The translations under genes were made by a program, and so were the position numbers. 7,309 nt of DNA, taken from NCBI GenBank assembly GCA_020061285.1, contig JAGUYQ010000234.1, positions 1 through 7,309 of the forward strand, in the 5' to 3' direction. The stretch's first letter is position 1, and the number at the start of each line of letters is the position of its first letter. Positions 1-5,612 of the stretch are shown here, piece after piece. The stretch is from Betaproteobacteria bacterium (GTDB taxonomy: Bacteria; Pseudomonadota; Gammaproteobacteria; Burkholderiales; UBA9220). The notes under the pieces were generated by a model. That model searched no databases. It was not told the origin of the DNA and saw nothing but the letters and a program-made list of their open reading frames with translations.

Positions 1-677
1 CGCTGCTCGACCGGGAGCGGCGGTTGGAAATGGCGCTAACTCAAGCACAAAGCAAGATGGAGGAACTCTCCCGCCTGAAAGCACGGCTCGATCACTTCGA
101 ATCCGGCGCCCTTATGGAGGAAATGTCCTGCCGCCTCATGGAGATGGAAAACGCCCATAGCCAATTTCTAAAGCTGGAGCAGCGCCACCATGCGATGGAA
201 GAATCCCTGAAAAAACACCTGACGGAAAACGCCGAATTGAGGCGCGAACGGGACATGCTGGCCGCCGAGCGGCATGCCTTGGAACGGCTGCTGCTAACTC
301 CCGAGGCGGAGGCGGACTCGTGCCGCGGGGATTGTGCCGCCTGCCAGCCCGGCTTGGAAAAACGCTGCGTCCTCTGTGTCGGCGGCCGCACCGCATTGGT
401 GTCGCAATACCGCACCCTGGCCGAGCGACTGGGAATCCGCCTCGTTCACCACGATGGCGGCCTGGAAGAATCCCTCTCCCGCCTGCCGGACATGATCCAG
501 GGCGCCGATGCCGTACTTTGCCCCACGGATTGTGTCAGTCACGCCGCCTACTACCACTTGAAACGCCATTGCAAGCGGACCGGCAAACCCTGCCTCCTGT
601 TCCGGGGCGCTAGCATCTCCGGTTTCGCCCTTGCCCTCACTCGCCTTACTGCCGCCGAACAAGATGCTGTATCGTAA
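1..677 (+). CDS. Coiled-coil DUF2325 domain protein (5' truncated)
   Basis: The reading frame is open to the left edge (first full codon at base 3), so the true start lies outside the window; the internal TTG (24) and ATG (30) codons have no convincing ribosome binding site. Counting from codon 24, residues 1-90 are rich in Glu, Lys, Arg, Leu and Ala with heptad-like spacing, typical of a long coiled coil that probably continues upstream. Residues about 115-205 match the DUF2325 family: a CVGG start followed by a small Rossmann-like pattern, a PTDCVSH motif and a C-terminal LFRGASISGF segment. Between them lies a cysteine cluster, C100-x3-C104-x2-C107 and C115-x2-C118, with further cysteines at 166, 170, 183 and 190. 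The cluster could bind a metal or respond to redox state, but this is inference. The biochemical role of DUF2325 is not established. The gene ends convergently with the cytochrome c peroxidase gene. Confidence 0.8.
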   Translation, partial: LLDRERRLEMALTQAQSKMEELSRLKARLDHFESGALMEEMSCRLMEMENAHSQFLKLEQRHHAMEESLKKHLTENAELRRERDMLAAERHALERLLLTPEAEADSCRGDCAACQPGLEKRCVLCVGGRTALVSQYRTLAERLGIRLVHHDGGLEESLSRLPDMIQGADAVLCPTDCVSHAAYYHLKRHCKRTGKPCLLFRGASISGFALALTRLTAAEQDAVS

Positions 678-700
678 AACAGCCTGGTTGTCCGGACCAT

Positions 701-728
701 TCCCCCATGTTCCGGCAAAAATGGGGGA
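701..728. other. Stem-loop after the DUF2325 gene
   Basis: An 8-bp perfect inverted repeat, TCCCCCAT (701-708) and ATGGGGGA (721-728), encloses a 12-nt loop. It lies 23 bases after the DUF2325 stop codon. No T-run follows it on either strand, so it is not a classical intrinsic terminator. It may be a 3'-end stabilising hairpin or a weak or Rho-assisted end for the plus-strand transcript. Confidence 0.4.
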
Positions 729-768
729 TATCCTGCCTTATGCCCAGCGCCTGATGTTTCCGGCTGGC

Positions 769-794
769 AAAAAAACACCCCGTTTCCGGGGTGC
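769..794 (-). terminator. Intrinsic terminator of the cytochrome c peroxidase gene
   Basis: Read on the minus strand, a 7-bp stem CACCCCG / CGGGGTG (793-787 and 782-776) closes a GAAA tetraloop. A further G-T pair (794/775) can extend it, and the T-run covers 775-769. The stem starts 27 bases after the peroxidase stop codon. GNRA loop, GC stem and T-tract together make a textbook rho-independent terminator. The plus strand lacks a T-run on the other side, so it is probably one-directional. Confidence 0.9.
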
Positions 795-819
795 GTGGAG
801 GAACACTACTGCTATCGGC

Positions 820-1812
820 TTATTTGTCGAAGGGCGTCGGCCGCGGCGTCTTGTCGGCGGACGGCGGCAGGATGGGCATTTTGAAGTCGGGCTGATCGCC
901 GGTAAGGGTCTTCAGGAAGGCGACGATCTTGGCGTTTTCTTCCGGGGTGAAGTGCTTGCCCAACTGGACCCGGCCCATGGTGTTCACCGCCTCGGGAAGG
1001 GTATCGGCGGCGCCGTCGTGGAAATAGGGATAGGTCAGCTCCACGTTGCGCAGGGTCGGCACCTTGAAGTTGAAACGGTCCGCATCCTTGCCGGTAACGG
1101 CGACACGGCCTTCCGCCGGGTTGTTCGTCTTGTAGGGTTCGACCACGCCCAGCTTCTGGAAGGAATTGCCACCTACCGCAGGCCCGTTGTGGCAAGCGAT
1201 ACAACCGCTATCCTTGAACAGCTTGTAGCCGGCCTGTTCGTTGGCGGTAAGGGCCTTCTTGTCGCCCTTCAGCCATTTGTCGAAGCGGGAATTGGGCGTC
1301 ACCAGGGTTTCCTCGAAGGCGGCAATGGCCTGGGTGATCCGGTCAATGTCCACTTTGTCGGAACCGAAGGATTTCTTGAAATCGGCCACGTAACCGGGGA
1401 TGGATTTGATGACGTCCACCGCCAGCTTATGGGTAAAACCCATCTCGCCGGGGTTGGCGATCGGGCCGCCGGCCTGCGCCTTAAGATCGGCTGCGCGGCC
1501 ATCCCAGAACTGGGCCACGTTCATGCTCGAGTTGAGCACCGTGGGGGCGTTGATCGGCCCCTGTTTCCAATGGTCGCCGATTGAAGTCTTCAGATTGTCG
1601 GAACCGCCCATGGACAGGTTGTGGCAAGAGTTGCAGGAGATGAAGCCCGATTTGGAAAGGCGGGGGTCGAAATAGAGCTTTTTGCCCAGTTCCACCATGG
1701 CCGGGTTGGTGACCTTGGCCGGCGGGATGGGCTGGATCGGCTCGTTGGCCGCGGCCCAGGCGGCGGGAAGGCCAATGGCCAGTAGGGCGGCTGCAAGGAT
1801 TCGCATTTTCAT
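820..1812 (-). CDS. ccp: Di-heme cytochrome c peroxidase, periplasmic
   Basis: The 330-residue product reduces H2O2 to water in the periplasm, using electrons from small cytochromes c or cupredoxins. Residues 1-22 form a Sec signal peptide (MKMR, hydrophobic stretch, AWA-A cleavage region). Two c-type heme motifs are present: CNSCH (60-64, the N-terminal peroxidatic heme) and CIACH (204-208, the C-terminal electron-transfer heme). Other family landmarks are FWDGR (102-106), GEMG with the conserved E123, YFHDG around H265, and NTMGRVQLG with M279. M279 fits the Met ligand of the high-potential heme in CcpA enzymes; MauG has Tyr there, so this is CCP rather than MauG. The length is normal for the two-heme bacterial class. 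The start is supported by AAGGAG at 1826-1821, 8 nt before the ATG; a second ATG two codons later is less well placed. The gene diverges from oxyR across an OxyR-box-like sequence and ends at a strong terminator. Confidence 0.95.
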   Translation of the reverse strand: MKMRILAAALLAIGLPAAWAAANEPIQPIPPAKVTNPAMVELGKKLYFDPRLSKSGFISCNSCHNLSMGGSDNLKTSIGDHWKQGPINAPTVLNSSMNVAQFWDGRAADLKAQAGGPIANPGEMGFTHKLAVDVIKSIPGYVADFKKSFGSDKVDIDRITQAIAAFEETLVTPNSRFDKWLKGDKKALTANEQAGYKLFKDSGCIACHNGPAVGGNSFQKLGVVEPYKTNNPAEGRVAVTGKDADRFNFKVPTLRNVELTYPYFHDGAADTLPEAVNTMGRVQLGKHFTPEENAKIVAFLKTLTGDQPDFKMPILPPSADKTPRPTPFDK

Positions 1813-1867
1813 AAAGGTCGCTCCTTATCGATGGAAGATCGGCTTGAAAAAATGTCGCAACATCCCT

Positions 1868-1896
1868 ACCATAGCCGTGGTTATTTTATAAGTCAA
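1868..1896 (-). promoter_or_regulatory. Candidate ccp promoter
   Basis: On the minus strand, TTGACT (1896-1891) and TATGGT (1873-1868) are separated by 17 bp, which would start transcription near 1862, about 50 nt before the ccp ATG. The -35 element begins 10 bp beyond the edge of the OxyR box at 1907. An alternative -10, TATAAA at 1890-1885, would place the start closer to the box. The AT-rich sequence makes the exact choice uncertain. Confidence 0.5.
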
Positions 1897-1906
1897 TGAT
1901 TTATAT

Positions 1907-1943
1907 ATTGATTTTTGCTATAAAGCATATAGTCAGTACCTAT
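1907..1943. promoter_or_regulatory. OxyR box between ccp and oxyR
   Basis: Two 15-bp elements, ATTGATTTTTGCTAT (1907-1921) and ATAGTCAGTACCTAT (1929-1943), are separated by exactly 7 bp (1922-1928). The known OxyR consensus is ATAGnTnnnAnCTAT, 7 bp, then the same again. The first element differs from the specified positions at positions 3 and 10, the second only at position 6. The box ends 10 bp before the oxyR ATG and overlaps a possible oxyR -10 (TATAAA, 1919-1924). It could therefore both repress oxyR and activate ccp, the usual autoregulatory layout of LysR-type regulators with a divergent target. Confidence 0.8.
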
Positions 1944-1953
1944 AGGGGGCCCG

Positions 1954-2880
1954 ATGAAACTTTCTTCTCTGCGCTATCTGGTTGCTTTTGCCGATGAAGG
2001 CTCCATCAGCCGCGCCGCCGAGCGCTGCCACGTCAGCCAGCCAACCTTGAGCGTCTCCCTGCAAAATCTGGAAGCCGAACTGGGTGTTGCCCTGATCGAG
2101 CGGACCAAGGGGCACGTCACCCTGACCGACCTCGGCTATCAGGTCGTCGCCCAGGCGCGCAAGACCCTGGACGAGGCGAAACGGGTTGAGCTGGTCGCTC
2201 ATTTGGGCTTGAACCCCTTGCACGGGGAGTTTCGCCTGGGGGTGATCCACACCATCGGCCCTTATCTGCTGCCTGGCTTGATTACCTCCCTCCAGCGCAT
2301 CGCGCCGAATATGCAGCTTTATATCGAGGAAAGCATGACCGCCCTGCTGGCCGATTACCTTAAATACGGCACCGTGGACGCGGCCATCATCGCCCTGCCC
2401 TTCGACGTGCCGGGCATCCTCACCCACCCCCTCTACGATGAACCGTTCCAGGTCATCGTGCCCCGTGGCCACCCGTGGGAAAAACGCGCCAGCATCCCGG
2501 CCAACGAAGTGCGGGGCGAAGAAGTCCTGGTATTGAAGGCGGGAAACTGCTTCCGCGACCAGGTGCTGGACGCCTGCCCCGACATCAGCCATGCCGAAAA
2601 CGCCATGCGCCAGGGCCATTCCATCGAGACCATCCGTTGCATGGTGGCCTCGGGTTTCGGTGTTTCGGTCTTGCCGGTCAGCGCCCTCACCGGTCCCTAT
2701 TGTTCCGCCATGGTCAGCGCCATTCCTTTCGATTCGCCCGAACCCTCACGGCGTGTGGCTCTTGCCTGGCGGCGGGGGTTCACCCGCCCCGAGGCTATAG
2801 AAGCCTTAATCGCCGCCGTAGAAGGCATGAACAACCCGATATACCGCTTGCTAGACAGGGAGGAGCCTGCCGCTGAATAG
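1954..2880 (+). CDS. oxyR: Hydrogen peroxide-sensing LysR-family regulator OxyR
   Basis: The 308-residue product is a full-length cytoplasmic transcription regulator. Residues 1-60 form the LysR winged helix-turn-helix, with AAERCHVSQPTLSVSLQNLE as recognition region and C25 as in E. coli OxyR. Residues about 90-295 form the peroxide-sensing domain. C199 (GNCFRDQ) and C208 sit at the same numbers as the E. coli disulfide pair; R201 and D202 are kept, and the HTIGPYLLP segment (99-107) matches the conserved region around T100. This makes it OxyR rather than a generic LysR protein. Residue 198, His in E. coli, is Asn here. Extra cysteines lie at 229 and 250. An AGGGGG stretch (1944-1949) 4 nt before the ATG is an acceptable but short-spaced ribosome binding site. 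The gene diverges from ccp and is followed by rubrerythrin; both flanking upstream regions carry OxyR-box-like sequences. Confidence 0.95.
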   Translation: MKLSSLRYLVAFADEGSISRAAERCHVSQPTLSVSLQNLEAELGVALIERTKGHVTLTDLGYQVVAQARKTLDEAKRVELVAHLGLNPLHGEFRLGVIHTIGPYLLPGLITSLQRIAPNMQLYIEESMTALLADYLKYGTVDAAIIALPFDVPGILTHPLYDEPFQVIVPRGHPWEKRASIPANEVRGEEVLVLKAGNCFRDQVLDACPDISHAENAMRQGHSIETIRCMVASGFGVSVLPVSALTGPYCSAMVSAIPFDSPEPSRRVALAWRRGFTRPEAIEALIAAVEGMNNPIYRLLDREEPAAE

Positions 2881-2883
2881 GTC

Positions 2884-2902
2884 TGCCACCATCCTGGTGG
2901 CA
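2884..2902 (+). terminator. Hairpin at the end of oxyR (possible terminator)
   Basis: A perfect 8-bp stem TGCCACCA (2884-2891) / TGGTGGCA (2895-2902) with a 3-nt loop begins three bases after the oxyR stop codon. Only a mixed pyrimidine-rich stretch follows, with no real T-run, so it may act as a weak terminator or a 3'-end protecting hairpin. It separates oxyR from the rubrerythrin promoter region. Confidence 0.5.
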
Positions 2903-2941
2903 ATCTCCCTGCCTGGCCTCGCCATATCCTTGCTCCTCGTG

Positions 2942-2978
2942 ATAGTTTTTGCCTATCACCGTATTTTGAAAAACCAAT
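2942..2978. promoter_or_regulatory. OxyR-box-like sequence upstream of rubrerythrin
   Basis: The element ATAGTTTTTGCCTAT (2942-2956) matches every specified position of the OxyR half-consensus ATAGnTnnnAnCTAT except position 10. With the canonical 7-bp spacing, the next 15 bp (2964-2978) are degenerate, with about half of the specified positions kept, mainly at the 3' end. The box ends one base before the -35 region of the rubrerythrin promoter, the position expected for an OxyR-activated promoter. A strong half plus a weak half is common in activated targets. Confidence 0.65.
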
Positions 2979-2979
2979 T

Positions 2980-3008
2980 TCCCTCTTGTCCGATTCGGCA
3001 ACTATAGT
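2980..3008 (+). promoter_or_regulatory. Candidate rubrerythrin operon promoter
   Basis: A good -10, TATAGT (3003-3008), is preceded at 17 bp by TCCCTC (2980-2985), which does not resemble a sigma-70 -35 box. A poor -35 directly beside an OxyR box fits activator-dependent transcription. The predicted start near 3015 gives a leader of about 60 nt before the rubrerythrin ATG. Confidence 0.5.
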
Positions 3009-3077
3009 GAAGTGGCCTACCCGCCAGCCCGGCTCGGGAGAGTCAAGCCGGGACCCCACGTAACCAGGAGGAAGACC

Positions 3078-3497
3078 ATGCAACTCAAAGGTAGTAAGAC
3101 CGAACAAAGCCTGAAAGACGCCTTCGCCGGCGAATCCCAAGCCAACCGCCGTTACCTCTATTTCGCAGCCAAAGCCGACGTGGAAGGGCAAAACGACGTG
3201 GCGGCGGTATTCCGTTCCACCGCCGAAGGCGAGACCGGCCATGCCCACGGCCATTTGGAGTATCTGGAGTCCTGTGGTGACCCTGCCACCGGCCTGCCCT
3301 TCGGCGCCACCCGGCAGAACCTTCAGACCGCCATCGCCGGTGAAACCCACGAATACACCGACATGTATCCCGGTATGTCCAAGACGGCGCGGGATGAAGG
3401 CTTCGACGAGATCGCCGACTGGTTCGAGACCCTGGCCAAGGCGGAGCGTTCCCACGCCAACCGCTTCCAAAAAGCCCTCGACAGCCTGGTCGATTAA
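3078..3497 (+). CDS. rbr: Rubrerythrin, short form without rubredoxin domain
   Basis: The 139-residue product is a ferritin-like di-iron protein that reduces H2O2 in the cytoplasm. All seven di-iron ligands of the rubrerythrin family are visible: E19 (AGES), E52 and H55 (EGETGHA), E89 and E92 (GETHEYTD), and E123 and H126 ([10 protein letters not shown]). The C-terminal rubredoxin domain with two CxxC motifs found in classical rubrerythrins is absent; the protein ends in the last ferritin helix. It must therefore take electrons from a separate donor. The start is the ATG preceded by AGGAGG (3066-3071) with 6-nt spacing. An upstream in-frame GTG at 3012 would fall at or before the predicted transcription start and lacks a binding site. 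It is the first gene of a probable operon with the Fe-S oxidoreductase and DUF3501 genes, downstream of an OxyR box. Confidence 0.93.
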   Translation: MQLKGSKTEQSLKDAFAGESQANRRYLYFAAKADVEGQNDVAAVFRSTAEGETGHAHGHLEYLESCGDPATGLPFGATRQNLQTAIAGETHEYTDMYPGMSKTARDEGFDEIADWFETLAKAERSHANRFQKALDSLVD

Positions 3498-3507
3498 GCC
3501 CACCCAC

Positions 3508-3528
3508 CCGGCCGCTTCGAGCGGCCGG
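3508..3528 (+). other. GC-rich intercistronic hairpin after rbr
   Basis: A 9-bp stem CCGGCCGCT / AGCGGCCGG (3508-3516 and 3520-3528) with a TCG loop lies between rbr and the Fe-S oxidoreductase gene. No T-run follows. It may stabilise the rbr part of the mRNA or cause partial termination, so that rubrerythrin is made in excess over the downstream proteins. Confidence 0.6.
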
Positions 3529-3549
3529 CGTCATCCCCATCCGTAACAT

Positions 3550-3553
3550 GGAG
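3550..3553 (+). promoter_or_regulatory. Ribosome binding site deciding the Fe-S oxidoreductase start
   Basis: GGAG lies 6 nt before the ATG at 3560. The upstream in-frame ATG at 3548 overlaps this motif and has no purine-rich site of its own, so 3560 is the preferred start. Confidence 0.7.
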
Positions 3554-3559
3554 AAAACC

Positions 3560-4894
3560 ATGGCCAGTCCTATCCGTGAAGGCAACCTGGAAGCCCCCAC
3601 TCGCCACCCCCTCGACTGGAAATCCGCCGATTTCTATAACGAGGAAAGCTTGTTCAAGGAGATGGAACGGGTATTCGACATCTGCCACGGCTGCCGGCGC
3701 TGCGTCAGCCTGTGCCAGTCCTTCCCCACCTTGTTCGATCTGGTGGACAGCTCGGAATCCCTGGAAGTGGATGGGGTCAAGAAATCGGATTACTGGCAGG
3801 TCGTGGACCATTGCTACCTATGCGACCTGTGCTACATGACCAAGTGCCCCTATGTCCCTCCCCACGAGTGGAACCTCGATTTTCCCCACCTGATGCTCCG
3901 TGCCAAGGCGGTGAAATTCCGCAACGGCGACGTCAAGCTGCGGGACCGCATTCTCACCAGCACCGAGGCGGTGGGCAGTTTTGCCGGCATTCCGGTGGTG
4001 GCCCAAATAGTGAACGCCGTCAACAAAGTCCGCCCCGCCCGCAAGGTGCTGGAAGCGGTGGCGGGCATCCACGCCGATGCCAAGCTGCCGGAGTTCCACA
4101 GCAATCCCCTGCGCAAGCGGCTCAAGGGCCACGCCAGTCCCCTGCCCGCGGAGCCCGCCGGCCGCACCACAGGCAAGGTGGCGCTCTTCACCACCTGCTA
4201 CATGAACCGCAACGAGCCGGGAGTCGGCGAGGATTTCGTCGCCGTATTCGAGCACAACGGCATCCCCGTTACCACACCGAAGGTGGAGCGCTGCTGCGGC
4301 ATGCCCAAGCTGGAATTGGGCAACTTGGAGACGGTGGCGGCCGCCAAGGAAGTGAACATTCCCGAGTTGGCCCGTCTGGTGGACGAAGGCTGGGACCTCA
4401 CCGCCCTCATCCCCTCCTGCGTGCTGATGTTCAAACAGGAACTGCCGCTGATGTTCCCGGACGACCCCCTGGTACAGAAGGTGAAGGAAGCCTTCTACGA
4501 CCCCTTCGAATACCTCATGCTGCGCCATAAGGAAGGCAAGCTAAACACCAATTTCAAGCATACCCTGGGCAAGGTGGCCTACCATGCGGCCTGCCACCAG
4601 CGGGTACAGAACGTCGGCCAGAAGACCCGGGAAACCCTGGCCCTGGTGCCCGGCAGCGAAGTGGAGATCATCGAGCGCTGCTCCGGCCATGACGGGACGT
4701 ACGCGGTGAAAAAAGAATCCCACGCAGCGTCGATGAAAATCGTCCAACCGGTGGTGAACCGCGTCCAGTCTTCCCAAGCCGACCACTATGGTAGCGATTG
4801 CGCCATGGCCGGCCACCACATCGAAAACGGCCTCGCCGACGGGCGCGCTCCCGAGCACCCCATCACCCTGCTGCGCCGGGCCTACGGAATCTGA
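3560..4894 (+). CDS. GlpC/HdrD-like iron-sulfur oxidoreductase with two CCG-type domains
   Basis: The 444-residue soluble protein has an N-terminal ferredoxin-like module with two [4Fe-4S] motifs: C42-x2-C45-x2-C48-x3-C52 and C85-x2-C88-x2-C91-x4-C96-P. Two CCG (heterodisulfide reductase-type) regions follow. The first has C213, the C245-C246-G motif and C287. The second is degenerate: C345 (HAACHQ), a CSG at 374-376 instead of CCG, and C414 in SDCAMAG where GlpC-type proteins have CxxC. No flavin-binding or transmembrane segment is seen. GlpC and HdrD relatives carry electrons between a reductase and a quinone or disulfide. Its place between rubrerythrin and DUF3501 suggests it supports or reduces the rubrerythrin, which is inference. 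The upstream gap is 62 bases with a hairpin; the downstream gene begins 18 bases after the stop. It is unlikely to be true GlpC, because no glpA or glpB is near. Confidence 0.88.
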   Translation: MASPIREGNLEAPTRHPLDWKSADFYNEESLFKEMERVFDICHGCRRCVSLCQSFPTLFDLVDSSESLEVDGVKKSDYWQVVDHCYLCDLCYMTKCPYVPPHEWNLDFPHLMLRAKAVKFRNGDVKLRDRILTSTEAVGSFAGIPVVAQIVNAVNKVRPARKVLEAVAGIHADAKLPEFHSNPLRKRLKGHASPLPAEPAGRTTGKVALFTTCYMNRNEPGVGEDFVAVFEHNGIPVTTPKVERCCGMPKLELGNLETVAAAKEVNIPELARLVDEGWDLTALIPSCVLMFKQELPLMFPDDPLVQKVKEAFYDPFEYLMLRHKEGKLNTNFKHTLGKVAYHAACHQRVQNVGQKTRETLALVPGSEVEIIERCSGHDGTYAVKKESHAASMKIVQPVVNRVQSSQADHYGSDCAMAGHHIENGLADGRAPEHPITLLRRAYGI

Positions 4895-4912
4895 TTACAG
4901 GAGACGATAAAC

Positions 4913-5503
4913 ATGGAAAAACTGACCCCGCAAAACCTCTACTCCCTCGAGGAGTACGCGCGCGTCAGAAGCGACTTTCGCGCCGAGGTGATGGCCCATA
5001 AGAAAAACCGCCGGTTGCAACTCGGCGACCATGCCGCCCTCTATTTCGAAGACCGCCTGACCATGCAGTACCAGGTGCAGGAAATGCTGCGCATCGAGCG
5101 TATTTTCGAGCCGGAGGGCATTGCCGACGAACTGAATGCCTATAACCCGCTGATCCCGGATGGAAACAACTGGAAAGCCACCTTCATGCTGGAATATGCC
5201 GACGAGAACGAACGCCGCCAGGCTCTGGCGAAACTGATCGGCATCGAACGCGCCCTATGGGTACAGGTGGAAGGCTTCGACAAGGTTCATCCCGTCGCCA
5301 ATGAAGACCTGGAACGGGAAACCGAGGAAAAAACCTCCTCCGTCCATTTCCTGCGCTTCGAGCTTAGCCCGGCGATGAGCGCCGCGGTCAAGGACGGGGC
5401 CAAGATACATGCCGGCATTGATCATCCCGCCTACCGGGCGGAATGCGAAATACCGCCGGAGGTTCGCGACTCTCTTGCCGCCGACCTGCTGCAACCGGCC
5501 TGA
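4913..5503 (+). CDS. DUF3501 family protein
   Basis: The 196-residue protein matches the DUF3501 family over its whole length; the N-terminal half ([49 protein letters not shown]) is the most recognisable part. It is predicted to be soluble, with no signal peptide, no membrane segment and only one cysteine (C178), so it is unlikely to carry an iron-sulfur cluster itself. The start is supported by AGGAG (4899-4903) 9 nt before the ATG. It follows the Fe-S oxidoreductase by 18 bases and is almost certainly cotranscribed with it. This trio with rubrerythrin recurs in bacteria as far as I recall, so the protein is probably an accessory factor of that system. Its biochemical function is unknown. 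Confidence 0.85.
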   Translation: MEKLTPQNLYSLEEYARVRSDFRAEVMAHKKNRRLQLGDHAALYFEDRLTMQYQVQEMLRIERIFEPEGIADELNAYNPLIPDGNNWKATFMLEYADENERRQALAKLIGIERALWVQVEGFDKVHPVANEDLERETEEKTSSVHFLRFELSPAMSAAVKDGAKIHAGIDHPAYRAECEIPPEVRDSLAADLLQPA

Positions 5504-5573
5504 GTACCCAGGAAAAAGAGCAGCCAGTCGCCAGTCTGATCGGTATCATGAAACTTGGCATCAGCCTCCAGGA

Positions 5574-5579
5574 TATGAT
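5574..5579 (+). promoter_or_regulatory. Possible dps -10 element
   Basis: TATGAT in the 109-base gap before dps is a 5/6 match to the -10 consensus and would start transcription about 27 nt before the dps ATG. No matching -35 lies 16-18 bp upstream; TTGGCA at 5555-5560 is too close (13 bp). A tandem GCCAGTC repeat (5523-5536) lies further upstream. The gap has no terminator, so read-through from the rubrerythrin operon is also possible. Confidence 0.3.
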
Positions 5580-5603
5580 TTAACTCTCAAACTCAACGAA
5601 AAA

Positions 5604-5608
5604 AGGAG
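5604..5608 (+). promoter_or_regulatory. Ribosome binding site choosing between two dps ATGs
   Basis: AGGAG precedes two adjacent in-frame ATG codons at 5610 and 5613. Only one base separates it from the first, too little for initiation; the second has 4 nt and is preferred. Confidence 0.6.
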
Positions 5609-5612
5609 CATG

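Noticed and set aside
631..1584. Long plus-strand reading frame (317 codons) opposite ccp
   Set aside because: It is antisense to a clearly recognisable di-heme peroxidase, resembles no known family and has no ribosome binding site; it reflects the GC-rich codon pattern of ccp.
3012..3077. Upstream GTG start extending rubrerythrin by 22 residues
   Set aside because: It lacks a ribosome binding site and falls at or before the predicted transcription start; the ATG at 3078 has a strong AGGAGG and begins where the family does.
5539..5575. Possible OxyR box before dps
   Set aside because: The first 15 bp keep about six of the specified positions but the second only three, so it is not distinguishable from chance.
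5548..5583. 11-codon ORF before dps ([11 protein letters not shown]) as a leader peptide
   Set aside because: It has no ribosome binding site and the possible dps promoter lies inside it, so it would not be on the transcript.
5409..5612. N-terminal extension of Dps to 228 residues
   Set aside because: The extension overlaps the end of the DUF3501 gene in another frame and lacks family similarity; the AGGAG site at 5604-5608 supports the start at 5613.
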